Assembly (NCBI GenBank): GCA_039188505.1 | Contig: JBCCZC010000028.1 | Span: 1-24,147 of the forward strand | Source: JBCCZC01 sp039188505 | GTDB taxonomy: Bacteria; Pseudomonadota; Gammaproteobacteria; Xanthomonadales; SZUA-38 | Length of the DNA: 24,147 bases | Reading direction: 5' to 3' | Shown: positions 7,276 to 16,036 of the stretch, one piece after another | Numbering within the stretch: position 1 is the first letter of the stretch | How the letters are laid out: every line of letters starts with the position of its first letter | The notes under the pieces: model-generated | What the model was told of the DNA's origin: nothing | What the model saw: the letters and a program-made list of their open reading frames with translations, nothing else | The model's database searches: none | Position numbers and translations under genes: made by a program

Positions 7276-7995
7276 TCAATCCGGGAGCAGTTCGGCAAGC
7301 TGAATCGTCGCCCGTCCGAGCGACTGCTCCGGACGCTCGACGGTCCACAGCGCCAGCGCATCGAGGAACTTCTCGCGGGTCCAGTGTTCGGCGCCGAGGC
7401 GCCCCAGGTGCCCGGAGGCGACCTGCGCATCGATGAGCCGGTAGCCGCAGCGCGCCAGCCACCGCCCCAGGCCGATCAGGGCGACCTTCGAACCGTTGGT
7501 CTCCGCGCTGAACATCGATTCGCCGAAAAACACCCGGCCCATGGCGACTCCGTAGACGCCACCCAGTGTCCGACCGCCGAGGCGGGCTTCGGCACAGTGG
7601 GCTGTCCCTTCCTCGAAGAGCCGCTCGTAGGCGACGCCCATCTCGTCGGTGATCCAGGTGCCGGCATCGTCGTCCCGGGGCGCGGCGCAGGCCGCGACAA
7701 CTCCGGGAAAATCTCCGTCGATGACCAGTTCGCAGCGGTGACCGCGAAGCCAACGGGCCAGCCGGCGGGACAGGTGGATGTCACCGGGGCGGAAGACCGT
7801 GCGTGGATCCGGACTCCACCAGAGGATCGGCTGGCCGTCGCTGTACCAGGGGAAGATGCCCCGTCGGTAGGCCTCGCGCAGCCGGTCGCAGCCCAGATCG
7901 CCGCCCGCCGCCAGCAAGCCGTCAGGGTCGACGAGCGCCGTTTCCGGGTCCGGGAAGGAATCCGGCGGGGACCCGGCGCGGATCCAGGGAATCAT
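7276..7995 (-). CDS. aat: Leucyl/phenylalanyl-tRNA--protein transferase
   Basis: A 239-residue enzyme that transfers Leu or Phe from aminoacyl-tRNA to proteins with N-terminal Arg or Lys, creating destabilising N-termini for ClpS/ClpAP. Family signatures: GLLAAGGDLGCDRLREAYRRGIFPWY, ILWWSPDPRTVF, FGESMFS and ASGHLGRLGA near the C-terminus. ATG 7995 (MIPWI) matches the usual N-terminus and length (E. coli 234); no clear ribosome site is present. The FemAB-like gene ends 10 bases upstream, so aat is probably the third gene of a trxB-led operon. Its closeness to clpS and clpA fits the pathway, though it is transcribed on the opposite strand. Confidence 0.97.
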   Translation of the reverse strand: MIPWIRAGSPPDSFPDPETALVDPDGLLAAGGDLGCDRLREAYRRGIFPWYSDGQPILWWSPDPRTVFRPGDIHLSRRLARWLRGHRCELVIDGDFPGVVAACAAPRDDDAGTWITDEMGVAYERLFEEGTAHCAEARLGGRTLGGVYGVAMGRVFFGESMFSAETNGSKVALIGLGRWLARCGYRLIDAQVASGHLGRLGAEHWTREKFLDALALWTVERPEQSLGRATIQLAELLPD

Positions 7996-8005
7996 GGCCG
8001 GGTCA

Positions 8006-9112
8006 TCATGGGTAGGCCGAGAGGTCTCGCAGGGCCTCGCCGTCGGCGTCGAACTGCGTCTCCTCGAACACGAGATGCCGTCGCACCGCGTCGGTGAGGG
8101 CGTCGTCGGCGAACCAGTGGAGCGTGGACACGGCCGTGGGCTCGAAGCCACGCGCGATCTTGTGGGTGCCCTGCGCGCCGGGCTCGAAGGCGCTGAGGCC
8201 TTTCTCGATGGCGTACTCGATGCCCTGGTAATAGCATGTCTCGAAGTGGACGAAGGGCGTCTCGTCGATGGTGCCCCAGTAGCGGCCGTAAAGCGTCGTT
8301 TCGGACTGAAAGAACAGGGCGCCGGCCGCCACCTCGCCGTCCGGGTTGATGGCGAGCACGAGCAGCGTCTGGTCGCCGAGACGCTCGCGCCAGGCTTCGA
8401 AAACGGCCTCGTTCAGCGTCGACCAGTTGCCCTTGTCAGCGAAGGTCCGCGCCTGGAACAGCGCCATGCGACGCCACTGTTCCGGCGTCGCGTCGCGGCC
8501 GCGGATGCGCTCGAAGCGCCACCCCTGGGCCTGGGCGCGCTTGCGTTCCTGGCGGATGTTCTTGCGCTTGCGCCGCTTCAGCGCGTCGAGGAAATCATCG
8601 AAATCCCGGTAGCCCCGGTTGCCCCAGTGGTACTGCCAGAGGCGGCGCTCGAGAAAGCCCGCATCGAGAAAGGGCTGCCGGTCGGCCCGCGAGACGCAGC
8701 CGACGTGAACGGAGCTGAAGCCGTTCTGGCGGGCGAGGGTGGTGATCATCGCCGGCAATACGTCGCGGTGGGCGCCGAGCAGGCGTGGGCCGGTGGCCGG
8801 CGTGTACGGCGGTCCGATGAAAACCTTGGGGTAGTAGTCGCGGCCGGAACGCTCAGCGGCCGCGGCCCAGTGCCAGTCGTAGATGAACTCGCCGTGCGAG
8901 TGGCCCTTGATGTAGACCGGTGCGGCGCCGACGAGGCGGTCGTCAACGTGCAGGCGCACGTGCATGGGTTGCCAGCCCGTTTCCGGTGACGTGCAGCCCT
9001 GCTGTTCGAGCGAATGGAGAAACCCGTAGGAGACGAAGGGATCGCCACCCTCGACCAGGTCGTCCCAGTGCTCCGGTTCGACCTCGTCCAGCGGTCCCAG
9101 CCGCAGCTCCAA
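8006..9112 (-). CDS. FemAB-like / GNAT-fold protein (former DUF482, peptidogalycan biosynthesis family)
   Basis: A 368-residue protein of the FemAB_like family (PF04339 by my recognition), whose members have a GNAT acyltransferase fold and unproven function. Recognisable segments: NPFVSY-like DPFVSYGFLHSLEQ near the N-terminus, HGEFIYDWHWA, YYPKVFIGPPYTPATGPR, RRKRKNIRQERKRAQ, TFADKGNWSTLN, LYGRYWG and FHFETCYYQ-like FVHFETCYYQGIEYAIEKG, followed by GAQGTHKIARGFEP. The frame begins with TTG at 9112, three bases after the trxB stop; no ATG or GTG gives a complete N-terminus, so TTG is likely the start. It sits between trxB and aat with gaps of 3 and 10 bases, so all three are probably co-transcribed. 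The substrate is not known. Confidence 0.85.
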   Translation of the reverse strand: MELRLGPLDEVEPEHWDDLVEGGDPFVSYGFLHSLEQQGCTSPETGWQPMHVRLHVDDRLVGAAPVYIKGHSHGEFIYDWHWAAAAERSGRDYYPKVFIGPPYTPATGPRLLGAHRDVLPAMITTLARQNGFSSVHVGCVSRADRQPFLDAGFLERRLWQYHWGNRGYRDFDDFLDALKRRKRKNIRQERKRAQAQGWRFERIRGRDATPEQWRRMALFQARTFADKGNWSTLNEAVFEAWRERLGDQTLLVLAINPDGEVAAGALFFQSETTLYGRYWGTIDETPFVHFETCYYQGIEYAIEKGLSAFEPGAQGTHKIARGFEPTAVSTLHWFADDALTDAVRRHLVFEETQFDADGEALRDLSAYP

Positions 9113-9115
9113 GGG

Positions 9116-10108
9116 TCAGGCGACGGCGCTTGCCGCCGTCTCGCTGGTGGCTTCGTCCTCGAGAGATTCGAGATACTTCTCGGCGTCGAGCGCCGCCATG
9201 CAGCCGAACCCCGCCGACGTGATCGCCTGGCGGTAGACCTGGTCGGCGACATCCCCTGCGGCGAATACACCCGGCACGCTCGCCATCGTCGCCATGCCGT
9301 CGAGGCCGGTACGAATGGTGATGTAGCCATTCTTCATGTCGAGATCCTCCGCGAAGATGCCCGTGTTCGGGTCATGGCCGATGGCGACGAAGAATCCCTG
9401 AGAGGGGATGTCCTTGGTCTCGCCGGTCTCGACGTGCTTCACCCGGACGCCGGTGACGCCACTGTCGTCGCCGAGGACCTCGTCCACCACGTGGTCCCAT
9501 TCGAGCACCACGTTACCGGTCTCGGCCTTCCGGAAGAGCTTGTCCTGGAGAATCTTCTCAGCGCGGAGGGAATCGCGTCGGTGGATCAGGGTGACCTTGC
9601 TCGCGATGTTGGACAGGTAGAGCGCCTCCTCCACGGCCGTGTTGCCGCCGCCGATGACCACGACCTCCTGGTCGCGGTAGAAGAAGCCGTCGCAGGTTGC
9701 GCAGGCGGAGACGCCCTTGCCCATGAAGGCCTCCTCGGAGGGGATGCCCAGGTAGCGGGCCGAGGCGCCGGTCGCGATGATCAGCGCGTCGCAGGTGTAG
9801 ACCCCCGCGTCTCCGGTCAAGGTGAACGGGCGCTGGCTGAGATCAGCCTCGTTGATGTGATCGAAGATGACCTCGGTGTCGAAGCGCTCGACGTGGTCGA
9901 GCATGCGCTGCATGAGATCAGGACCCTGCAGGCCTTCGACATCGCCGGGCCAGTTGTCCACGTCGGTGGTCGTCGTGAGCTGACCGCCCTGCTGCATGCC
10001 GGTGATCATGACCGGCTTGAGGTTGGCGCGAGCCGCGTAGAGAGCGGCGGTGTAGCCGGCGGGGCCGGAGCCGAGAATCAGCAGGCGGACGTGTCTGGGT
10101 TCGCTCAT
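9116..10108 (-). CDS. trxB: Thioredoxin reductase (NADPH)
   Basis: A 330-residue FAD enzyme that reduces thioredoxin with NADPH in the cytoplasm. The FAD dinucleotide-binding motif GSGPAG is at 13-18, the redox-active CATC at C136-C139, and the NADPH-binding motif GGGNTA at 153-158 followed by HRRDSLRAEKILQ. A terminal GVFAAGDVAD motif binds FAD. ATG 10108 is chosen because AGGA lies 7 bases upstream; an in-frame upstream ATG (10168) would add 20 residues without family character. The C-terminal tail SETAASAVA is slightly longer than in E. coli. It is first in a probable trxB-FemAB-like-aat operon, divergent from ftsK. Confidence 0.96.
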   Translation of the reverse strand: MSEPRHVRLLILGSGPAGYTAALYAARANLKPVMITGMQQGGQLTTTTDVDNWPGDVEGLQGPDLMQRMLDHVERFDTEVIFDHINEADLSQRPFTLTGDAGVYTCDALIIATGASARYLGIPSEEAFMGKGVSACATCDGFFYRDQEVVVIGGGNTAVEEALYLSNIASKVTLIHRRDSLRAEKILQDKLFRKAETGNVVLEWDHVVDEVLGDDSGVTGVRVKHVETGETKDIPSQGFFVAIGHDPNTGIFAEDLDMKNGYITIRTGLDGMATMASVPGVFAAGDVADQVYRQAITSAGFGCMAALDAEKYLESLEDEATSETAASAVA

Positions 10109-10162
10109 GGCGGGTTCCTGAGTGGTCTTCGTTGTGCCGGAACCTTGGGGTGGCTCCGGCCA

Positions 10163-10191
10163 ATTCAAGCATGCCTCCCGACCATGACCAA
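10163..10191 (-). promoter_or_regulatory. Candidate promoter for trxB
   Basis: On the minus strand TTGGTC (10191-10186) and TTGAAT (10168-10163) are separated by 17 bases. Transcription would begin about 50 bases before the trxB ATG. Both hexamers match the consensus only partly. The 248-base trxB-ftsK gap holds no convincing gene. Confidence 0.3.
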
Positions 10192-10356
10192 TGCGAGACC
10201 GGGCGGCAGCGGACAGTGCGCGATCGTCACCGATCCCGCGTGAATGGTCCGTTTCTGGTCTGACCCTGGGCGTTCGCTTAGACTGCGGGGTTTAGGGCGG
10301 TTGGTTCGGGAGCTGCGGCGAGCGTGTCGCGGACGGACCATACCGGAGGGAGTTGC

Positions 10357-12657
10357 TTGGCGAAATCGAAGTCGAAGCCGGACGGTCTCAGCGAACATCT
10401 GACGGGGCGCCTGCGCGAGGCCGGGTTCCTCCTGCTGGGGCCCCTGGCCCTGTACCTGATCGTCGCGCTCGTGACCTACGATCCTGCCGATCCGGGCTGG
10501 TCCCGGAGCGGCACGACGGAATCCGTCCGCAACATCGGCGGGATGGCGGGGGCCTATCTCTCCGACGTCCTGCTCGCGCTGTTCGGCTATCTGGCCTTTC
10601 TGTTTCCCCTGTTCGTCCTGCTCTGGGCCGTTCAGATCCTCCGCGGACGTCGACAGGACCGGCCGCGCTCGGAGACCGTCATCCGGATCGTCGGCCTGCT
10701 GCTGACGGTGTCGGCCGGCAGTGGTCTCGGCCACCTGCATTTCTCCGGCGGATATCTCGCACCGGAGGGTGGCGGCGGCATCGTCGGTCAGACCGTCGCT
10801 GTTGTCACCGGCGGCGTCGCCGGGCATCTCGGCGCGACGCTGCTGCTCCTGGCTGCGTTTCTGGCGGGCATCACGCTCATGACAGGCCTGTCGTGGCTCA
10901 ACGTCATGGACTCGATCGGGGCGCGTACGATCGGCCTGTGGGGCTGGCTGGTCGGTCGGGTCGAGGCCTTCTCCGAGTGGCGGGAAGGGCGCCGGGCCCG
11001 CAGGACCCGCGTCGAGATCCGGAAGGCGGACACCGCGAAGCGTAAGAAGCAGCCCAAACCGAAGATCGAGCCGAAGGTGTCGGCGCCAGAGCCGAGCAAG
11101 CGGGTGGCGAAGGAATCCCAGATGCCGCTCTTCGACCAGCCTGCGGCCGGCGAGATTCCGCCGCTGAGGCTGCTCGATGATCCGCCGGCTCAGAAGGAAG
11201 GATTCTCGCCCGAGGCCCTCGAGGCCCTCGCGCGCCAGGTCGAGCTGAAGCTGGCGGACTTCCGCATCGAGGTCCAGGTCGTCAACGTCTATCCGGGGCC
11301 GGTGATCACGCGTTTCGAGCTGGAACCGGCGCCTGGCGTGAAGGGTGCCCAGATCGCCAACCTCGCCAAGGACCTTGCCCGTGGGCTGTCGGTGGTCAGC
11401 GTGCGGGTCGTCGACGTGATTCCAGGCAAGTCCGTGGTGGGCCTGGAGATCCCGAACGAGAACCGGGAGATCGTCTACCTGAGCGAGACGCTGCGCTCGA
11501 AGGACTACGACGACGCGGCCTCGCCGCTGACGCTGGCGCTGGGCAAGGACATTTCTGGCAAACCGATGGTCGCCAACCTGGCGCGCATGCCGCACCTGCT
11601 CGTGGCCGGAACGACCGGGTCGGGCAAGTCGGTGGCGATCAACGCCATGGTCCTGAGCATGCTCTACAAGGCAACGCCCGAGCAGGTTCGGATGATCATG
11701 ATCGATCCGAAGATGCTCGAGCTCTCGGTCTACGAGGGCATTCCGCATCTCCTGGCGCCGGTTGTGACCGACATGAAGGAGGCCGCCAACGCGCTGCGCT
11801 GGTGCGTCGCGGAGATGGAGCGGCGCTACAAGCTGATGGCGGCGGTTGGCGTGCGCAATCTCGCCGGCTTCAACCGCAAGGTGCGGGAGGGCGCGAAGGG
11901 TGGCGAGCCGCTGCTTGATCCGCTCTTCGATGCGGACGGCGCGGCGCCGGGCGAAACCGCGGAGCCCCTCGAGGAGCTCCCGATGATCGTGGTGATCATC
12001 GACGAGCTGGCGGACATGATGATGATCGTTGGCAAGAAGGTCGAGGAGCTCATCGCGCGGCTGGCCCAGAAGGCGCGGGCCTCCGGCATCCACCTGATCC
12101 TCGCGACGCAGCGTCCGTCTGTCGACGTCATCACGGGCCTCATCAAGGCCAATATCCCCACGCGAATCGCCTTCCAGGTGTCCTCCCGCGTCGACAGCCG
12201 AACCATTCTCGATCAGCAGGGCGCGGAGCAGCTTCTGGGCCACGGCGACATGCTTTACCTGCCGCCCGGCAAGGCCCACCCGGAGCGGATCCACGGCGCC
12301 TTCGTCGACGACGACGAAGTGCACGGCGTCGTCGAGTTCCTCAAGTCCCAGGGTGAACCCGACTACGCGACCGGTGTCCTAGAAGACGAGCAGACGACGT
12401 CCGATGGGCAGGTCATCAATGAATCCGGTTACCCGGAGGCCCCGCAGGACGACGCCAGCGACGAGATGTTCGACAAGGCGGTGTTCGTGGTGACGAAATC
12501 ACGCCGCGCGTCGATCTCCTTCGTCCAGCGCAACCTCCGGATCGGTTACAACCGGGCGGCGCGCCTGATCGAGGAGATGGAGGCGCAGGGGATCGTCAGC
12601 GCGCCGGAGCACAACGGCAATCGCGAAGTGCTGGCACCGCCGCCGCCGGGAGACTGA
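10357..12657 (+). CDS. ftsK: FtsK, DNA translocase of the division septum
   Basis: A 766-residue protein that anchors at the septum and pumps DNA to resolve chromosome dimers with XerCD. About four N-terminal membrane helices lie within residues 23-176. A short charged linker (about 185-280, rich in Lys and Arg) follows, much shorter than in E. coli. The motor has Walker A GTTGSGKS (418-425) and Walker B VVIIDE with D549/E550, then ATQRPSVDVITGLIKANIPTRIAF. The C-terminal gamma winged-helix domain (about 700-760) contains RRASISFVQRNLRIGYNRAARLIEEME and should read polar chromosome sequences. The start is called at TTG 10357 because GGAGGGAG lies 5-8 bases upstream; an in-frame GTG at 10324 lacks such a site. 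lolA follows after 4 bases. Confidence 0.95.
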   Translation: MAKSKSKPDGLSEHLTGRLREAGFLLLGPLALYLIVALVTYDPADPGWSRSGTTESVRNIGGMAGAYLSDVLLALFGYLAFLFPLFVLLWAVQILRGRRQDRPRSETVIRIVGLLLTVSAGSGLGHLHFSGGYLAPEGGGGIVGQTVAVVTGGVAGHLGATLLLLAAFLAGITLMTGLSWLNVMDSIGARTIGLWGWLVGRVEAFSEWREGRRARRTRVEIRKADTAKRKKQPKPKIEPKVSAPEPSKRVAKESQMPLFDQPAAGEIPPLRLLDDPPAQKEGFSPEALEALARQVELKLADFRIEVQVVNVYPGPVITRFELEPAPGVKGAQIANLAKDLARGLSVVSVRVVDVIPGKSVVGLEIPNENREIVYLSETLRSKDYDDAASPLTLALGKDISGKPMVANLARMPHLLVAGTTGSGKSVAINAMVLSMLYKATPEQVRMIMIDPKMLELSVYEGIPHLLAPVVTDMKEAANALRWCVAEMERRYKLMAAVGVRNLAGFNRKVREGAKGGEPLLDPLFDADGAAPGETAEPLEELPMIVVIIDELADMMMIVGKKVEELIARLAQKARASGIHLILATQRPSVDVITGLIKANIPTRIAFQVSSRVDSRTILDQQGAEQLLGHGDMLYLPPGKAHPERIHGAFVDDDEVHGVVEFLKSQGEPDYATGVLEDEQTTSDGQVINESGYPEAPQDDASDEMFDKAVFVVTKSRRASISFVQRNLRIGYNRAARLIEEMEAQGIVSAPEHNGNREVLAPPPPGD

Positions 12658-12661
12658 TTTC

Positions 12662-13309
12662 GTGCAACGTGCCTTGCTTCTTGCTCTGCTGCTGGCCAGC
12701 AGCGCGTCCGCCAACGACCCCGATCGCGCCATCGCCCTGATCCAGGATCTCGACGGCCTGCGCGCCGAGTTTCGGCAGGAGGTCCGCGACGAGGTCGGCT
12801 TACCCATCGAGGAATCCACGGGCCGATTCGCCCTCCAGGCCCCCAACCTGTTTCGCTGGCATTACCTCACGCCCTACGAGCAGCTCATCGTGGCCGATGG
12901 CGAGCGAGTCTGGCTCTACGACGTCGACCTCGAGCAGGTGACGGTCCGGGACCAGCAGGCCGCTGCGGCATCGTCACCGCTGCACGTATTGACCGAACCC
13001 GAAACGCTCGATGAGCGCTTCGTGGTCGACTACGCCGAGGCCGGGGAGGGGAACACGCTGATCAATCTGTCGCCCCGGATGCCCGACTCCGATTTCGAGC
13101 GCATCGGGCTGCTGTTCGAGGGCGAAGCGCTGCGCGAGTTGATCATCGACGACAAGTTCGGGCAGCGCACGGCGATCCTGTTCGCGGGCATCGAAATCAA
13201 CCCGGAAGCCTCGCCGGAGGCGTTTCGCTTTACGCCTCCCGAGGACGTCGACGTCCTCGGCCTCGAAGAACTCCTCGAAGGCATGCCCGGCGACGACTCC
13301 GGTCCGTGA
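12662..13309 (+). CDS. lolA: Outer-membrane lipoprotein carrier LolA
   Basis: A 215-residue periplasmic chaperone that carries lipoproteins from the LolCDE transporter to LolB. A clear signal peptide is present (MQRALLLALLLASSASA, cleavage before ND). The mature part has LDGLRAEFRQEV, then GRFALQAPNLFRWHYLTPYEQLIVADGERVW and YDVDLEQVTVR, all typical of LolA. The C-terminal tail is acidic (PGDDSGP). The start is GTG 12662 with GGGAG about 10 bases upstream inside the end of ftsK. Only 4 bases separate it from ftsK, and it shares 4 bases (GTGA) with rarA, so all three are very probably one transcript with coupled translation. Confidence 0.94.
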   Translation: MQRALLLALLLASSASANDPDRAIALIQDLDGLRAEFRQEVRDEVGLPIEESTGRFALQAPNLFRWHYLTPYEQLIVADGERVWLYDVDLEQVTVRDQQAAAASSPLHVLTEPETLDERFVVDYAEAGEGNTLINLSPRMPDSDFERIGLLFEGEALRELIIDDKFGQRTAILFAGIEINPEASPEAFRFTPPEDVDVLGLEELLEGMPGDDSGP

Positions 13310-14592
13310 ACGAGTTCGACCTCTACGTTCACCCGCTGGCGGATCGTCTTCGGCCGGCGCAGATCGACGACGTGGCAGGGCAGGATCACCTCCTGGGCGA
13401 GGGGAAGCCGCTCCGCCAGGCGATCGACGCCGGTAGCGTCCACTCGATGATCTTCTGGGGTCCTCCAGGCTGTGGGAAGACCACACTGGCCCGGATCGTC
13501 GCAACCGCGACCGACGCCGACCTGATCGCGATTTCTGCCGTGCTCTCGGGCGTTGCCGATATCCGCAAGGCCATCGATGCAGCCCGGAGCAACAGTGTTC
13601 TGGGAGTTCGGACCATCCTGTTCGTCGATGAAGTTCATCGGTTCAACAAGGCCCAGCAGGATGCGTTCCTGCCGCACGTCGAATCCGGCCTCGTGACGTT
13701 CATCGGCGCCACCACCGAAAACCCGTCCTTCGAGGTCAACAACGCGCTGCTCTCGCGGGTGAAGGTCTATGTCCTGAAGGCCCTCGACGAGGCGGCGCTT
13801 GCCGACGTCCTCCGGCGCGCGGTGGCCGACGACGATGCCCTGGCCGACATCACGATCAGCGACGCGGCGATCATGCATCTCGCGCGGGTGGCCGACGGCG
13901 ATGCCCGCCGGGCGCTGAATTTCCTGGAAATTGCAGCCCAGCTGGCGGTCGCCGGCGAGGTTTCCCTAGAAGCCGTGCAGGAGGCAAGTGCCCAGACGCT
14001 GCGCCGCTTCGACAAGGGCGGCGATGCCTTCTACGATCAGATTTCGGCCCTGCACAAGAGCGTCCGATCGAGCAATCCCGACGCGGCGCTCTACTGGTTC
14101 GCGCGCATGCTCGACGGCGGCTGTGATCCCCGTTATCTGGCGCGGCGCATCGTGCGCATGGCGACCGAGGACGTCGGCACGGCCGATCCCCGGGCCCTCG
14201 GTATCACGCTGGACGCCTGGCAGGCCTTCGAGCGTCTCGGGAGCCCGGAGGGCGAGCTTGCGCTCGCGAACGCGGTTGTCTACCTCTCGTGCTGTCCCCG
14301 CAGCAACGCGGTCTACAAGGGGTTCTCGAAGGCCCAGCGGCTGGCCAAGGAGAGCGGCTCCCTGGACGTGCCAATGCACCTGCGCAACGCACCCACCAAG
14401 CTCATGAAGTCCCTGGGTCACGGGAAGGGCTATCGCTACGACCATGACCACGAAGGGGGCGTCGCGCCGGGCCAGATCTGCTTCCCGGAGGAGCTCGGTG
14501 AGCAGATCCTCTACGAGCCGGTCGAGCGTGGCATGGAGCTCCGGATCGCCGAGCGCCTTGCCGAGATCCGACGGCTTCGGCAGCCCGGCTGA
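13306..14592 (+). CDS. rarA: Replication-associated recombination protein RarA (MgsA)
   Basis: A 428-residue AAA+ ATPase related to clamp-loader subunits, which acts at stalled replication forks. Walker A is GPPGCGKT (52-59), Walker B is ILFVDEVHRF with D108/E109, followed by FLPHVESGLVTFIGATTENPSFEVN and the sensor region ALLSRVKVYVLK. The C-terminal part has the family motif DAFYDQ-like GDAFYDQISALHKSVRSSNPDAALYW, RRIVRMATEDVGTADP and the tetramerisation segment. The start is GTG 13306, overlapping the lolA stop by 4 bases; no strong ribosome site is present, which fits translational coupling. serS follows after 82 bases. Confidence 0.95.
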   Translation: MNEFDLYVHPLADRLRPAQIDDVAGQDHLLGEGKPLRQAIDAGSVHSMIFWGPPGCGKTTLARIVATATDADLIAISAVLSGVADIRKAIDAARSNSVLGVRTILFVDEVHRFNKAQQDAFLPHVESGLVTFIGATTENPSFEVNNALLSRVKVYVLKALDEAALADVLRRAVADDDALADITISDAAIMHLARVADGDARRALNFLEIAAQLAVAGEVSLEAVQEASAQTLRRFDKGGDAFYDQISALHKSVRSSNPDAALYWFARMLDGGCDPRYLARRIVRMATEDVGTADPRALGITLDAWQAFERLGSPEGELALANAVVYLSCCPRSNAVYKGFSKAQRLAKESGSLDVPMHLRNAPTKLMKSLGHGKGYRYDHDHEGGVAPGQICFPEELGEQILYEPVERGMELRIAERLAEIRRLRQPG

Positions 14593-14674
14593 AGGGTCAT
14601 CCATCGGTTCGGTTGCTTCCCCGACGGGGGTTTGCTGCAATATTGCGTTCCGCACCACCCGAACTCACTGACCC

Positions 14675-15946
14675 ATGATTGATCCGCAGCTTTTCCGCAC
14701 GCGTCTCGACGACGTGGGCGCAGCGCTGGCTCGCCGCGGCGCTCCTTTCGACTCGGCGGCGTACGAGGCGCTCGAAGCGCGTCGCAAGGCCACCCAGGTC
14801 TCGACCGAACAGCTCCAGAAGGACCGCAACGACCGCTCGAAGGGCATCGGTCAGGCCAAGGCCCGGGGCGAGGACATCGCGCCGTTGCTCGAGGAGGTCG
14901 GCCGCATCAAGGCCGCCCTCGAGAGCAACAGCTCCGAGCTGGCGACAATCCAGACGGAGCTCGAGGCCCTGTACCTGACGCTGCCGAATCTCCCGGCCGA
15001 CGACGTCCCGGACGGCAAGGACGAGAACGACAACGTGGAGGTCGCGCGCTGGCGTAAACCGCCGAGCTTTGACTTCGATGCTCGCGATCACGTCGCGCTC
15101 GGCGAGATCAGCGGCCAGCTCGACGCCGAGACGGCGGCGAAGCTGTCCGGTAGCCGCTTCACGCTGCTCCGCGGACCGCTGGCTCGCCTGCACCGGGCGC
15201 TGGCGCAGTTCATGCTCGATCTCCACGTGACCGCGCACGGCTACGAGGAAATCAACGTCCCGCTGCTCGTGGGCGAGGCGGCCATGCGCGGGACCGGTCA
15301 GCTGCCCAAGTTTCGGGACGATGCCTTCGTCACCGAAGACGAGCGGTTCCTGATTCCGACCGCGGAAGTCACGCTGACCAATATCGCGGCGGACGAGATT
15401 CTCGATATCGAGTCGCTGCCGCTGCGCATGACCGCGCACACGCAGTGCTTCCGTCGCGAGGCGGGCTCCTACGGCAAGGACACCCGGGGCATGATCCGTC
15501 AGCACCAGTTCGAGAAGGTCGAACTCGTGCAGATTGCCCATCCGGATCGATCCTTCGAGGCGCTCGAGGAACTGACCGGGCACGCGGAGGCGGTGCTCCA
15601 GGCCCTTGAGCTCCCATACCGCAAGATGATCCTCTGCACCGGGGACATGGGCTTCTCGGCGGCAAAGACCTACGACCTCGAGGTCTGGCTGCCCGGGCAG
15701 AATGCCTACCGCGAGATCTCGTCCTGCTCGAACTGCACGGACTTCCAGGCCCGGCGCATGAAGGCCCGCTATCGGGATGCCGAGACCGGCAAGCCGCGGC
15801 TCGTGCACACGCTGAACGGGTCCGGGCTGGCCGTGGGCCGGGCCCTGGTCGCCGTCATGGAGAACAACCAGGAGGCGGACGGCAGCATCAAGATTCCCGA
15901 ACGGCTGCGGCCCTATCTGGGGGGCGCGGACCGCATCGCAGTCTGA
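14675..15946 (+). CDS. serS: Seryl-tRNA synthetase
   Basis: A 423-residue class II synthetase that charges tRNA-Ser and tRNA-Sec. The N-terminal long coiled-coil arm covers about 28-100 and contacts the tRNA variable arm. Motif 1 is around HRALAQFMLDLHVTAHGYEEINVP. Motif 2 is FRREAGSYGKDTRGMIRQHQFEKVE, beginning at F259. Motif 3 is AVGRALVAVMENNQEADGS with R389. The serine-binding segment TAEVTLTN is present. ATG 14675 is the standard start (MIDPQLFRTRLDDV) and has no strong ribosome site. The preceding 82-base gap contains AT-rich CAATATTG near 14636-14643 that could belong to a promoter, but no good -35 is seen. A strong terminator follows. Confidence 0.98.
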   Translation: MIDPQLFRTRLDDVGAALARRGAPFDSAAYEALEARRKATQVSTEQLQKDRNDRSKGIGQAKARGEDIAPLLEEVGRIKAALESNSSELATIQTELEALYLTLPNLPADDVPDGKDENDNVEVARWRKPPSFDFDARDHVALGEISGQLDAETAAKLSGSRFTLLRGPLARLHRALAQFMLDLHVTAHGYEEINVPLLVGEAAMRGTGQLPKFRDDAFVTEDERFLIPTAEVTLTNIAADEILDIESLPLRMTAHTQCFRREAGSYGKDTRGMIRQHQFEKVELVQIAHPDRSFEALEELTGHAEAVLQALELPYRKMILCTGDMGFSAAKTYDLEVWLPGQNAYREISSCSNCTDFQARRMKARYRDAETGKPRLVHTLNGSGLAVGRALVAVMENNQEADGSIKIPERLRPYLGGADRIAV

Positions 15947-15973
15947 CAGGCCGATTCAGGATCCGGCACAACG

Positions 15974-16007
15974 AAAAAGGCCCGCAAGTCGCGGGCCTTT
16001 CTCTTTG
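15974..16007. terminator. Strong bidirectional Rho-independent terminator
   Basis: AAAGGCCCGC (15976-15985) pairs perfectly with GCGGGCCTTT (15991-16000) around AAGTC. On the plus strand the stem is followed by CTCTTT; on the minus strand by a longer T-run (TTTTTCGTT counting the stem end). It lies between the convergent serS and yccA-like genes and serves both. Confidence 0.9.
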
Positions 16008-16036
16008 CGGTCGGCCGATGCAGGCCGAGCCCCGTC

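Noticed and set aside
10184..10243. Nineteen-codon ORF in the trxB-ftsK gap
   Set aside because: No ribosome site before the ATG and no supporting structure, unlike the clpS-clpA short ORF.
10165..12324. A 719-codon open frame antisense to ftsK
   Set aside because: Its composition (Arg, Asp, His and Gln rich, no domain) and exact position opposite a conserved gene mark it as a GC-driven shadow frame.
14605..14660. Promoter for serS in the rarA-serS gap
   Set aside because: TTGCTT and CAATAT are 19 bases apart and match poorly; serS may be read from the ftsK transcript.
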